Positions 25,351 through 36,100 of a stretch of 64,000 nucleotides of DNA are shown here, one piece after another; position 1 is the first letter of the stretch; each line of letters starts with the position of its first letter. The stretch spans positions 3,844,001 through 3,908,000 of the forward strand of contig NZ_CP114771.1 of NCBI RefSeq assembly GCF_027366395.1. Reading direction: 5' to 3'. The position numbers and the translations under genes are program-made. The notes beneath the pieces are model-generated. The model ran no database searches. It was not told the DNA's origin and saw only the letters and a list, made by a program, of their open reading frames with translations. The stretch is from Endozoicomonas sp. GU-1 (GTDB lineage Bacteria; Pseudomonadota; Gammaproteobacteria; Pseudomonadales; Endozoicomonadaceae).

Positions 25351-25383
25351 GAAAAAGGGTAGGCAACAGACCTACTCTTTTTC
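25351..25383 (+). terminator. Rho-independent terminator after the GNAT gene
   Basis: GAAAAAGGGTAGG - CAACAGA - CCTACTCTTTTTC: a 12-bp stem with one G-U pair and a T-rich descending arm, 5 bases past the stop. Confidence 0.75.
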
Positions 25384-25560
25384 TAATAAACAATAATCAC
25401 AGGCAATTTGACTCGCCAGCTGGACATTGCTTTTCAATAACTCAATATTGGTTGCCAGTGAACGCCCTTCAGTAGCTTCGTGCAGCTTTTTAGGTAGCCA
25501 GGGTATAATGGCTTTTTCCGTCACCCCAAGATCCAGAATCATCTTGGGTCCTGCACAGAC
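25372..25560 (-). pseudogene. psuG: Pseudouridine-5'-phosphate glycosidase remnant with internal deletion
   Basis: The minus-strand frame from 25560 reads VCAGPKMILDLG, then VTEKAIIPWLPKKLHEATEG and RSLATNIELLKSNVQLASQI. The first block matches the middle of PsuG (VCAGxKxILDLG) and the rest matches its C-terminus (T-G/E-G-x-S-L-x-x-N-I-x-L-x-x-N-x-x-L-A-S-x-I-A). About 110 residues between them are gone and the N-terminal half is missing. PsuG splits pseudouridine-5'-phosphate. Clearly a decayed gene. Confidence 0.75.
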
Positions 25561-25779
25561 TTAAAGAAAAAAAGATAAAAGAAAAAGGACACCCACTTTT
25601 TAAAAAGTGAAGAGAGTACATCATTTATTTATTTTTTAAATGATTAAATTCTCATTAATACCAAGCAAGAAGAGTATAAAAAGTACTCAGCAACGGCAGA
25701 CAGAAGACACTATCGAGAAAATATAAGAAAGAGCAATCAGAAAATTCTGGCCACATTAAAGTAAATGAAAATGTGTTGA
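25561..25779. other. AT-rich gap without a gene
   Basis: Purine-rich, low-complexity stretch; no ORF, RNA or repeat recognised. Confidence 0.5.
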
Positions 25780-26365
25780 TCAGGCAGGATAGAGATTACC
25801 ACTCACAGACATCCCATGAACCCAGTATTTTCCGGTGCTTTCTGCATAAGCCCTCAGTGAAGTCAGCTTGCCGACTGCGCGGTGAAAACGATTATGCCAG
25901 TGCATTGTCTGCAGCCATTCATCTGGGTCAATACCCAAGCGCTCCAAGATGGGGGGTGCTTCGTCAGTTATACGACCACGTTTGTCTTTGCGGATAATTC
26001 GGCCAGACCAGTCAACCAGTTCAAAGTAGCTGCTGAGTGGGTATGGAATCGCCTGTTCGGGGTTTTGACCCTGAGCTTTTAACGGTTTCAAGTGCGCCTT
26101 TTTTTTTCGTTTGCGCTGTCGTATGTCCCAATGCGCTCTTTAATAGAGGTATGTTCTGAGGTTTTCAGCGTTGTAAGACTTCTTTGGTGTCCCATTTTTT
26201 TGCTTGCTGATTATTGATATGAAGCACCACATGATAATGATTAGACATAACCACATGAGCACAGACTTCCAGGACAAAAATACCAGAAAGCGCTTTCAAC
26301 CGATCAACCACCCACTGCCTGCGATGCTCATAGTTTTTGCCCGAGAAATTGTCTTTGCAAAATTC
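25780..26365 (-). pseudogene. IS200/REP-associated-type (Y1) transposase, broken and internally deleted
   Basis: Two minus-strand fragments. 26365-26166 encodes EFCKDNFSGKNYEHRRQWVV then VCAHVVMSNHYHVVLHIN and a stop; the H-x-H of SNHYHVVL is the metal-binding motif of HUH Y1 transposases. 26091-25780 encodes the C-terminal part: YFELVDWSGRIIRKDKRGRI, ILERLGIDPDEWLQTM and FHRAVGKLTSLRAYAESTGK, typical of the large marine-gamma members of this family. The catalytic Tyr region between them is lost. The N-terminal piece overlaps the 3' end of the basic-repeat ORF in another frame, with homology starting about RRF, so the two were probably fused by recombination. Confidence 0.75.
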
Positions 26366-27395
26366 TCAAACGGCGCTTCTTCTGGTATTCCCTATGGTAC
26401 TCTCTCTGGCGCTGAACGTAAGCGGGATCTTTGCGGCGCTCGATGAGCCGCTTTCTTCTACGTTCAGCGTGTGCGGGATCTTTGTGCAACTCATGTCGGC
26501 GCTGTGTTTCACGCTCTACGTAAGCAGGATTTTTGCGAAGTTCCCTTTGGCGTATCTTTCTGCTCTCCCGCTTGGCAGGATCTTTGAGACGCTCCCTTTG
26601 CCGCTCCCTCTCGCGCTCTGCGAAAGCGGGATCATTCTTATAGCGCTCCCTTCGTTTCTTTGCCAAATCAGGACCATTCTGGTATCGCTTCCTTTGGTAT
26701 GTCCTGTGGCGCTCTGCGTAATCGGGGTCATTCCGGTAACGCTTCCTTTGGTATATCCTTTGGTGCTCTAGGTGATCGGAATGATTCTGATAGCAATTTT
26801 GGTACTCAACTGCTGAAGTGTTGCCATTAAGTACTTCTTCTGCCTGCCACGTTTGATGATCACTTGTCGTTTGGTTGTGGTTTTGCCAGCTAGCTACCCT
26901 AACTGGCATTGAATGTTGTTGATTAGAGAGTATTGCATGAAGATTAGGCAACAGACCATCCGGGTCCCACTCTGGTATTGGCTCGTTGACCTCAGGCTCG
27001 TTCTCCACTAAGCATTCATTCTGAAGAAAGTGTATGTCTGGTATTGATGACAGTGAATCATCCAAGAGGGTAGTGTCAGAATAATAAGATGAATATTCAT
27101 CCAGCCTTGGCAGTAGTATCCCAGAGATATTAATTTCATCAGGGGCTCCTTGATCGCTACTGGTCAGAGATGCAATATTGTATTCATACAATGAACTAAA
27201 AGGACCAGGGCTGTTGTTGTGTCTGTCTGATTGACTATGGTAAACATGAAAAGGATCGTCCAGTGCCTGAACAGATATGCCTTGGTACGTCGGCTGCTGT
27301 TCATTTCTCATAGTTTGGTGCTTTTGTTCTTGTGAGCTTGAATAAAACCCGGCAAAAGCAACATTGAATTGAGTTGATTTAACAGAGCGTTCCAT
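26328..27395 (-). CDS. Basic-repeat protein with (K/N)DPAYAERxRxRxRE-type repeats
   Basis: 355 residues, family not recognised. Residues 1-215 are low in predicted structure and rich in Ser, Gln, Asn and Asp. From about 218 to 345 there are seven or eight repeats of 17-19 residues around the consensus [KN]DPAYAERxRxRxRER (for example YRNDPDYAERHRTYQRKR, LKDPAKRESRKIRQREL, HKDPAHAERRRKRLIER). These would form highly charged helices able to bind nucleic acid or acidic partners. No signal peptide or membrane segment. Start uncertain: no clear RBS before 27395; Met29 (27311) is an alternative. The last residues (LRILQRQFLGQKL) run over a transposase scrap, so the true C-terminus may be altered. 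A host-directed or regulatory role is speculation. Confidence 0.55.
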   Translation of the reverse strand: MERSVKSTQFNVAFAGFYSSSQEQKHQTMRNEQQPTYQGISVQALDDPFHVYHSQSDRHNNSPGPFSSLYEYNIASLTSSDQGAPDEINISGILLPRLDEYSSYYSDTTLLDDSLSSIPDIHFLQNECLVENEPEVNEPIPEWDPDGLLPNLHAILSNQQHSMPVRVASWQNHNQTTSDHQTWQAEEVLNGNTSAVEYQNCYQNHSDHLEHQRIYQRKRYRNDPDYAERHRTYQRKRYQNGPDLAKKRRERYKNDPAFAERERERQRERLKDPAKRESRKIRQRELRKNPAYVERETQRRHELHKDPAHAERRRKRLIERRKDPAYVQRQREYHREYQKKRRLRILQRQFLGQKL

Positions 27396-27667
27396 TGAAT
27401 TATTAAACTATTGAATTCCAGCTTAAGACTTTTTCTGATCATATAAGTTTCACCCATAAATACTCTGTTCAATAATTATTTTAACCATGCCTCATTATTT
27501 GTTATCGCTATTAGTAATGTTGAAAGTGCTTTGACAGCCCCTGAAGATTAAAATATTTTAGTACCGATGGCAGCATCCAGCGGTTAATAAGCAAATTAAG
27601 CCAGTGGCAAGAATAAACGAAGCTGCTTTACTGACCTGCTTGGCGTATGTGGATTTGAACCCGGCTG
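27396..27667. other. Intergenic region without recognised gene
   Basis: AT-rich, no ORF with coding character. CCCGGCT just before the family A repeat is complementary to AGCCGGG just after it, mirroring the outer stem around copy 1. Confidence 0.5.
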
Positions 27668-27830
27668 GGAGGCTGACCGAGAATAGCGCCCGTAGCGAGG
27701 ATTGCGAGAAATTGAGGATAAAAATTTCTGCTTCTGAGGAGAATAGCGGGGCTATTTGACGAAGAAGCAGGAATTTTTAGACCAATTTATCGTAACCGCA
27801 GTAGGGCAGTCTATTCTCGGTCAGCCTCCT
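27668..27830. repeat. Palindromic MITE-like element, family A, copy 2
   Basis: 163 bp with inverted ends GGAGGCTGACCGAGAATAG / CTATTCTCGGTCAGCCTCC (perfect here). It shares the end blocks, GCGCCCGTAGCGAGGAT and CCGCAGTAGGGCAGTCTATT with copy 1. The nested internal arms (AAAAATTTCTGCTTCT / AGAAGCAGGAATTTTT) differ in sequence from copy 1 but still pair. It lies 64 bp downstream of the adhesin stop and may end its transcript. Confidence 0.78.
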
Positions 27831-27894
27831 TGAGCCGGGATTGTGCAAACGCCAGAGACCTTTGAATATATTTCTATCAGCAAAAGGACAAAAC

Positions 27895-28300
27895 TCAATC
27901 CAGGCTGAGATTACCGTTATTAATCAGATTGTTGATAATCTCGGCATCGGTGTTGCCCAGCGCGGACATGTCAACCCCTTCCAGCCTGATCTTCTGAGTG
28001 ATATCTCCGCCCACCTGTGGTGTTATTTCAAGCGTGGTATCGCCGTTGTCAAAATTCAGGGCCAGATACTGATCCAGATCCCCGTGATCACTGGGCAGGA
28101 TATCGTCCAGGTGAATAACATCACCTCCCTGCCCCAGATGGAAGTCAGTGATGACATCTTCTGCGGGTGCCGCAGCTGTACCAAGGTCATGTGCTTCCCA
28201 GGTAAAGGTATCAGAACCCGTACCCCCGGTTAGCGTGTCATTACCGGCTCCACCAAAGAGAATGTCGTCACCCGCTTCACCCAGCAGAGTGTTGCTGTCA
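27895..28300 (-). other. RTX calcium repeats and type I secretion signal region
   Basis: GEAGDDILFGGAGNDTLTGG followed by TGSDTFTW gives two to three G-G-x-G-x-D-x-L/F/I-x nonapeptides near 28230-28300. The last ~110 residues have the DVITDFHLGQGGDVIHLDDIL block of T1SS target domains and end in a short hydrophobic and acidic tail. Confidence 0.85.
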
Positions 28301-30159
28301 CTGTCCGCTTTGATGATATCCGCACTATCGGTACCGATCATCTCCAGGGAGGTTAAAAATGACTCAATATCGCCGGACTGGGCCTGACCGTAGAGGTCAC
28401 TGATACTGTTGGGGTCCAGAGACCTGTCCAGAACCACCAAGTCTTTCATTGTACCATCGGTGTTAGCATCCACGGCCCCCCAGTTACTCTGTCCCACCAG
28501 GTTACTGGTCAGAGACACCCCGGAAGGCCCCTGGCCATTTGGATTGTCCGCCACTTCAACGCCATTTTTATACAGGTGCATGTGGCCATCGGCATCAACC
28601 GTCAGGGCCATGTGGAAAGTTTCTCCAAGGGTATAGAAGTTATCAAACGCCACAGACCCGACTATGGTGTTGCCGTGGAAAATTTGCGCCTCGATGCGAC
28701 CTTCTGTAGGGCTGGCAATCAGGATATTATCGGTGCCGGGGCCATTACCAAAATCAATGATCCTGGCCCAGTTAGTGTGACTGTCATAGGTAAAGGTCGA
28801 AGCAATGGTTATATCATCGGACAGTGTCATGGCTCCCAGGTAGCCACCGGCACCGTTGAAGCTGACGCCATCATGGTTGAAATGAGTAATGGCACTGTAG
28901 AAGGTCACAACCTGACCATTGCTGGTAAGGCTTTCCGCCTTGTCACCGGAACCGGTGGTAAAGTCAATGGCGGCCAATGCATCATTTGCTTCATGCACCG
29001 GTAGTAATTCTGCTACATCTGTCACGGACACAACATAAGGCTGTTCACTGAATCCGCCGGATGAATTTGTAGCCCTGACGGTCAACCGGTGACTGGTGGC
29101 CGTCTCATAATCGAGAGTTCCAGCGAGACTGATCTCCCCGGTAGCGGCATCAATGGTGAATAGGCCACCGGCATTATTGGTCAGGCTGAAGGTAAGCTCC
29201 TCACCGGCTGGGTCGCTGGCCTGCATCTGGCCAACGACGTCTCCTGGCAGGGCACTTTCAACAATATCTGCAGAGGCCAGAAATGCTTCAATATGGCCGG
29301 ATTGCGTCTGACCGAAGAGATCACTGATGCTGCCCGGGTCCAGTGACCGGTCCAGGATAATCAGATCTTTCACGGTACCGTCGGTAGCCGTGTCCTGAGG
29401 CCAGTTGCTTTGACCCACCAGGTTGCTGCTCAGTGTCACTCCCGCAGGCCCCTGACCATTGGGATTGTCAGCCACTTCAACGCCATTCTTGTACAGATGC
29501 ATATGGCCATCAGCATCCACCGTCAAGGCCAGATGGAAAGTTTCATCCAGGGTGTAGAAATTATCATAAGCCACTGAGCCGACAATGTTGTTACCGTGAA
29601 AAATCTGAACCTCTATTCGTCCTTCCGATGGGCTGGCGATCAAAATGTTATCGCTGCCAGCGCCATTACCCAGATCAACCAACCGTGCCCAGGGAGAGTG
29701 GCTGTGGTAAGTAAAGGTGGACGCAATGGTCATATCACCGCTGAGCGTTATGTCTCCCAATGAGCCACCGACACTGTTGAGTCTGACGCCATCGTCAGAG
29801 CGGGTAATGCCACTGTTGAAGGTGAGATCCTGATTATGGTTGGTCAGGTCTTCGGCAACTTCGCCGGAACCGTTGGCAAAGTCAAAAGCGACCAGGGCAT
29901 CAGAACCCCGCTCCGGCAACAGCTCCGGTGTAGCAACCTCAGCCAAGGCGACCACATAGGTCTGCTCGCTGAAGGCACCGGATGGATCAGCAACCCGTAC
30001 GGTCAACTGATGGCTGGAGGCCGAATCGTAGTCCAGGGTATTGGCCACGGTGATCTCTCCGGTAGCGGCATCAATGGCAAACAAACCACCGGCATCATCA
30101 GTCAGGCTGAAGGTCAGGTTGTCACCGTCCACATCACTGGCCAGTGCCCGACCGACCAC
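27895..30159 (-). CDS. Giant RTX adhesin, C-terminal part (separated by frameshift): LamG, cadherin-like, RTX repeats and type I secretion signal
   Basis: This frame continues the adhesin. The homology begins before Met 30159, at about 30196 (NTIAENALPGTVVGRALASD). Order: cadherin-like domain, LamG-type jelly roll (FDFANGSGEVAEDLTNHNQD...), cadherin-like, second LamG, then calcium-binding RTX nonapeptides GEAGDDILFGGAGNDTLTGG at about 28230-28300, and a T1SS C-terminal target domain of the VCA0849 type (FTWEAHDLG, VITDFHLGQGGDVIHLDDIL, LRLEGVDMSALG-like RLEGVDMSALG) ending NNGNLSLD. The signal is carried only in this frame, so export of the long part depends on repair of the frameshift. No transporter genes lie in the window. 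Confidence 0.85.
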   Translation of the reverse strand: MVGRALASDVDGDNLTFSLTDDAGGLFAIDAATGEITVANTLDYDSASSHQLTVRVADPSGAFSEQTYVVALAEVATPELLPERGSDALVAFDFANGSGEVAEDLTNHNQDLTFNSGITRSDDGVRLNSVGGSLGDITLSGDMTIASTFTYHSHSPWARLVDLGNGAGSDNILIASPSEGRIEVQIFHGNNIVGSVAYDNFYTLDETFHLALTVDADGHMHLYKNGVEVADNPNGQGPAGVTLSSNLVGQSNWPQDTATDGTVKDLIILDRSLDPGSISDLFGQTQSGHIEAFLASADIVESALPGDVVGQMQASDPAGEELTFSLTNNAGGLFTIDAATGEISLAGTLDYETATSHRLTVRATNSSGGFSEQPYVVSVTDVAELLPVHEANDALAAIDFTTGSGDKAESLTSNGQVVTFYSAITHFNHDGVSFNGAGGYLGAMTLSDDITIASTFTYDSHTNWARIIDFGNGPGTDNILIASPTEGRIEAQIFHGNTIVGSVAFDNFYTLGETFHMALTVDADGHMHLYKNGVEVADNPNGQGPSGVSLTSNLVGQSNWGAVDANTDGTMKDLVVLDRSLDPNSISDLYGQAQSGDIESFLTSLEMIGTDSADIIKADSDSNTLLGEAGDDILFGGAGNDTLTGGTGSDTFTWEAHDLGTAAAPAEDVITDFHLGQGGDVIHLDDILPSDHGDLDQYLALNFDNGDTTLEITPQVGGDITQKIRLEGVDMSALGNTDAEIINNLINNGNLSLD

Positions 30160-33100
30160 CGTGCCGGGCAGGGCATTTTCGGCAATGGTATTCGAGGGGA
30201 ACGTTCAGGAATGCTGCTACTTCACCGATCTGCGTTTGCTGGTATAAGTCGCTGATACTGTCTGGGCCCAGTGATCGGTCGAACACAACCAGATCCTTCA
30301 CCGTGCCATCCGTAGCGGCATCCTGGGACCAGTTACTTTGACCTACCAGGTTACTGGTCAGTTCTACTCCGGATGGCCCTTGGCCATTGGGGTTATCCGC
30401 TACCTGGACACCGTTTTTATAGAGGTGTATATGGCCATCGTCGTCAACTGTCAGGGCCAGATGGAAAGCTTCCCCCAGCGTGTAGAAATTATCAAAAGCT
30501 ACGGAACCAACAATCTGGTTGCCGTGGAAGATCTGAGCCTGTATTTGCCCTTCTGACGGGCTGGCGATCAGAATATTGTCGGTACCGGCACCATTACCGA
30601 AATCAACCAGCCGTGCCCAGTTGCTGTGGCTGTGGTAGGTGAAGGTGGAGGCAATAGTGATATCGCCCCGCAAGGTCATTGCCCCCAGGGAGCCGCCAAC
30701 GCTGTTGAGCGCGACACCATCATCAGAGCGGCTGATGCCACTGTTAAAGGTCAGATCCTGGTTATGGGGAGTGAGGTCTTCAGCCACCTCTCCAGAGCCC
30801 TGGGCAAAATCGTAGGCAACCATTGCACCTGAGCCCCCCTCCGGCACAAATTGCGGCGCAAAATTGCTGTTTGCCACTGAGATCTCATACTGCTTCTCAT
30901 GGAATGCGCCATCGGGGTGATCGGTAACCCGAACGGTTACCTGGTGGCTGCTGGCTAAGTTGTGATTCAGGTCACCGGCCAGACGAATAACCCCGGTACC
31001 AGCATCAATGGCAAACAGACCTCCGGCATCATCGGTCAGGCTGAAGCTCAGCGTATTACCTTCCGGATCTTCGGCCTGCACCTGACCTACTTCAGTACCG
31101 ATCGCAGCGTCCTCAGTAATGTGTAGAGGATTTAAAAATACTTCTACTTGCCCTGAGTTTGTCAGCGAGTAAAGATCGCTGATGTGGTCGGCATCCAGAA
31201 AGTGATCAACAATGATCAGATCCTTGACGCTACCGTCTGTGGCGGCATCCTGAGAAAAGTTACTCAGGCCAACAAGGTTGCTGGTACGTGACATCACAGT
31301 GGGCGCTGCGGCGTCGGAACTGTCAGCCACTTCAGCACCGTTCTTGTAAAGATGCATATGGCCACCGTCATCAATGGCCAGGGCAACATGGAAGGTTTCG
31401 CCCAGTGTGTAAAAATTATCAAAACCCACCGAGCCAACTACATTGGCACCGTGGTAAATGTTGGCTTCAATGCGGCCTTCCGATGGGCTGGCGATGATGA
31501 TGTTATCAGCGCTGGCACCGTTACCCAGGTCGACGACCCTGGCCCAGTTGCCATGGCTATGGAAGGTAAAGGTGGTAGCGATAGTCATGTCGCCACCCAG
31601 AGTCATCGCCCCGATGGAACCGCCGACGCTGTTAAGGTTAACGCCGTCATCTGTCCGGGTAATGCCATTGTTAAAGGTCAGGTCCAGATTATGCTCGGTC
31701 AGGTCTTCCGATACCAAACCTGAACCATCGGCAAAATCAAAGGCAGCCACTGCCGTGTAGTCCGTATCCTGCAGTAATGATGGTGCAATATTCTGGTCAT
31801 TCACCAGCGAAACCACAAACAACTGCTCATCAAACCCACCGGTCTGGTCAGTCACCCGTACCGTCAACTGATGGCTGGCTGCGGTCTCATAATCGAGGGC
31901 TCTGGCGATGCTGATGACCCCGGTATTGGCATCAATAGCAAACCGGCCATCGGCACTGTCGGTCAGGCTGTAAAAGAACGCATCACCGTCGGGGTCACTG
32001 GCCTGCACCTGGCCGACAACTGTGCCGGGCTGGGCATTTTCGTCAACCTGCTGGCCCAGCGACAGATTCTTGGTGTAGATATCCGCATCACCATTCTGGT
32101 TGCTCATCCAGGCAATTTGCACTGTACCATCTGCCAGGGTGGTTACCGATGGTTCATACTGATTGCCCGTTTTGGTATCGTTAATTGCAATGGGGTCTGT
32201 TAATGGCACACCATTGCTGCTGAACAGTCTGCTGTAAACACCGTAACCATCCGCATCATCCGCCAGGAAAGTAGCCAGGATATCATTGCCAACGGCAGTC
32301 AGCTGCATATTGTTCAGGGCAAGCACGCCAGAATCACTGACCGCAACTGGGGAACCCACGGCTGTAGCATTGGAGCGCCACATCTGGATATACCAGGTGC
32401 CGCCACTCTGGTAAGTGGTGGCCAGGCTGCCATTGTCCAGTGCTATGACTTGAGTATCGTTACTCCAGGAAGCCGGGGGACCGCCAAAAGCAACCGGGCC
32501 ATGGGCACTGCTACCGTCGCCATTGAAAATTTGCAGGTGTATGGCGTCATCCGAGCCATTGGATGTGCGCCAGTTAACGGCGAATCTGCCATTGTCCAGA
32601 GCGGCCACACTGGGATGGGAATGGTCTGAATTCACATTGGCAATAAAAATGTCACCTGTATGATGGGCATTCTCGTCATAGATGAAAACTTTAAGCCGGT
32701 AGTCACTATCCACAGTAGAAACGGCATAACGGTTGTCAGACAGCGCCGTAACTTCCATTGCATCGTGATAATTGACCTCATGTTTGTTGATCCAGCTTCC
32801 GTCCGCATTGAAAAAGTGCGTTGCACTCTTGGTTTGCCCTGAATCTTCATAAAAGAAAGATACGGCATAGGCTCCTGAAGGAAGTACGGAAACAGAAGGA
32901 TTTTCATACTGATAGCTAGCGTACCACACCCAGTTATTCACTTGATGGGCATCACCCACAGGATTGCCTGCTGTGTCAAACCGCTGGGCCATTACGTTAT
33001 TAACGGCACTTTGGCCTGTCGTCCACGTGGTGATATAGCCTCCATCCGGATGGGCCGCAATATCTACCTGGGTCTGTTCATATTGGCCCGCCGCGAGAGC

Positions 33101-36100
33101 CTGCTCATGTTCCATCGCGGGATCCAGCACCTGATTATTGTCGATAAACTCTGATAACTGGCCTGCCTGAGTCTGGTGATAGAGTTCACCGATACCATCC
33201 GCGGTCAGTGATTCATTGAGTACCACCAGATCGTAGATATGACCATCCGTTGTCGGATCATTGGCCCAGTTACTCAAGCCAATCTTGTTGCTGGTGCGTA
33301 ATACCTCATTCGGCGTCTGGCCATGAGGGTTATCAGCCACTTCAACACCATTTTTATAGAGGCGCATATGGCCATTGTCGTCAATTGTCAGGGCAACATG
33401 GAAAACTTCGTGCATAGTGAAGAAGTTATCGAATCCAACGGAGCCTACCAGGTTACCGCCACGGTAAACTTGAGCCTCAATACGGTTTGGCGAGGGACTG
33501 GCAATCAGAATATTATCTGCACCGGGGCCATTGCCGAGGTCAATAACCCGAGCCCAGTTCTCGGTTATGCCATAGCTAAAGGTCGATGCAATGGTGATAT
33601 CTCCCCCCAGAGTCATCGCCCCCAGCGAGCCGCCAAAGCCCCTGAGCCTGACGGACTGACTCTCACTGACAGCACCACCACTGACAAAAGATACTTGATG
33701 GTTGTGTTCCGTAAGATCGTTATAAACGCCATCGACACTATTAAACTCAAAGGCCGCCACAGACTGCGAAGAAACCCTTCCTGAACCCATTTCCGGAGCG
33801 TTGGTGACGGAAACAACATACTGCTGTTCGCTGTAGCCGTGCTGTGAATCCTGGACCCTGACGGTCAGTGAATGGCTGTTGGCAACACCGTGATCCAGAA
33901 CGCCAGCCACCTGGATTTCGCCAGTGATGGCGTCAATGGTGAACAGGCCGCCGGCATCATCGGTCAGGCTGAAGGTCAACCCGTTGCCCTCTGGGTCATG
34001 GGTCTGCACCTGGCCAACCACATCCCCGGGGCTGGCGTTATCACCAACACTCAGTGCAGTCAGATAGGTTTCCAGCCCACCATCGGCCTGACTCGATTGA
34101 TAAAGATCACCGATATCGTCTGGTGACAGCGAGGTATCAAGAATCACCAGATCCTTCACCGTACCATCCGTGGCGGCATCCTGAGAAAAGTTACTCAAGC
34201 CTACCAGATTACTGCTGCGGGACATCTCCGTTGGTGCCTGTCCATCAGGATTATTGGCCACTTCCACACCATTTTTGTACAGGCGCATATGGCCATTGTC
34301 ATCCACAGTCAATGCCACATGGAACTCTTCGCCCAAGGTATAGAAATTATCAAAGGCCACTGTGCCAACATTAGTGCCACCGTGGAGAATATGGGCCTCA
34401 ATGCGTCCTTCGGACGGACTGGCGATCAAAATATTATCGGCACCGGCACCGTTGCCCAGGTCCACCACCCGGGCCCAGGAATCGTGGCTGTGGTAGATAA
34501 ACGTGCTGGCGATGGTGATGTCCCCACCCAGCGTCATTGCTTCAATGGAGGTACCCACCTGGTTGAGGTTGACGCCATTGTCGACCCGGGTTGCCCCATC
34601 GTTTAAGGTCATGGCGTGGCCATGGTAGCCAAGGTCTCTGACAATATCACCGGCAACATCAACGAAATCAAAAGCTGCCACTGTTTCTGAGGCAAGTTGC
34701 GGTACCAGTTCTGCAGCTCCGTTAACGGAAACCGTATACTGCTGCTCACTGTATGCCCCCACCGGATCAGTGGCTCGTACAGTCAACTGATGGCTGCTGG
34801 CTGTGTCGTAATCGAGAGTACCTGCAACACTGATCTCCCCGGTACTGGCATTAATGGCAAACAGGCCGTTGGCGTCGTCGGTCAGACTGAAGGTCAGTGT
34901 ATCGCCATCGACATCACTGGCCTGCACATGCCCTACCACTGTGCCGGCCTGAGCCTTTTCATTGACGCTCCATAGCGTCAGGAACTCAGTCATTGCGCCT
35001 GACTGTGTGAGATCATAAAGATCACTGATGCCCTGGGGATCCATTGATCTTTCAAGAATCACCAGATCTTTGATCGTACCATTCGTAGCAGCATCCTGGG
35101 CAAAGTTACTTTGGCCCACCAGGTTGCTGGTACGTACCATCTCAACAGGCGTCTGACCATCGGGGTTGGCCGCGACTTGCACGCCATTTTTGTACAGATG
35201 CAGATAGCCATCGTTATCAACCGTCAGGGCTAAATGGAATGTCTCACCGAGCGTATAGAAGTCATCAAGAGCTACGACTCCAACAACATTGTTGCCGTGG
35301 TAAATCTGAGCCTCTATCCGTCCTTCTGATGGGCTGGCGATCAAGATATTATCCTCGCCTGCACCATTACCCAGATCAACAATCCGCGCCCAGTTACTGT
35401 GGCTGTGGTAAGTAAAGGTCGAGGCAATAGTGATATCCCCACCCATGGTCATATCACCCAGTGAACCACCGGCACCATTAAGCTCAACACCGTTGTTGGT
35501 TCGGTTAATTCCGTTATTGAAGCTCAGGTCCTGATTATGGCTACCCAAACTCTCAGCGACCTCCCCTGCTCCCTGGGTCAGGTCAAACATTGCCAGTGCC
35601 CGGGGGTCAGGCTGCTGTGACAACTCCGGTGGCTCATTCACATTGGCAACATTCACTGTGTATTGCTGTTCACTGAATGCCCCGTATGAATCGGCTACGT
35701 GCACGGTCAACGGGTAGCTATTGGCCGTGTTGTAGTCCAGTTCACCCAGAACGCTGATCTCGCCAGTAGCTGCATCAATGGCAAACATACCGTCGGCGTC
35801 TTCGGTTAGACTGAAGGTCAATGTATCGCCATCGGGATCGCTGGCCTGTACCTGACCAACGATGGTACCGGTCTGGGCATCCTCCATGACATTCAGGATG
35901 GTCAGGAGGAGTTCGACGTTACCGGCAGCCAACTCCGGGTTATTACCGCTGGTGGCCTGCAGAGTGACGTTGTCGACCACCAGGTCGCGGCCATTCCCAT
36001 CGGCGGTGGTGTCGGAGATCCGGAGCACCAGGTTGCCTGCTGACCGGGCGGTGAACGCCAGGTCCAGGGTTTGCAGGGTCAGGGAGTCGCTATCGAACGC

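Noticed and set aside
27640-27670. tRNA-like T-arm (GGGTTCAAATCC on the minus strand)
   Set aside because: The flanking bases do not form a T stem and no acceptor, D or anticodon arms are present.
30134-30195. The last ~20 residues of the main adhesin frame (EYHCRKCPARHGGRSGTGQ) as a real C-terminus
   Set aside because: Out-of-frame translation of the next cadherin-like domain; the true continuation is in the adjacent frame.
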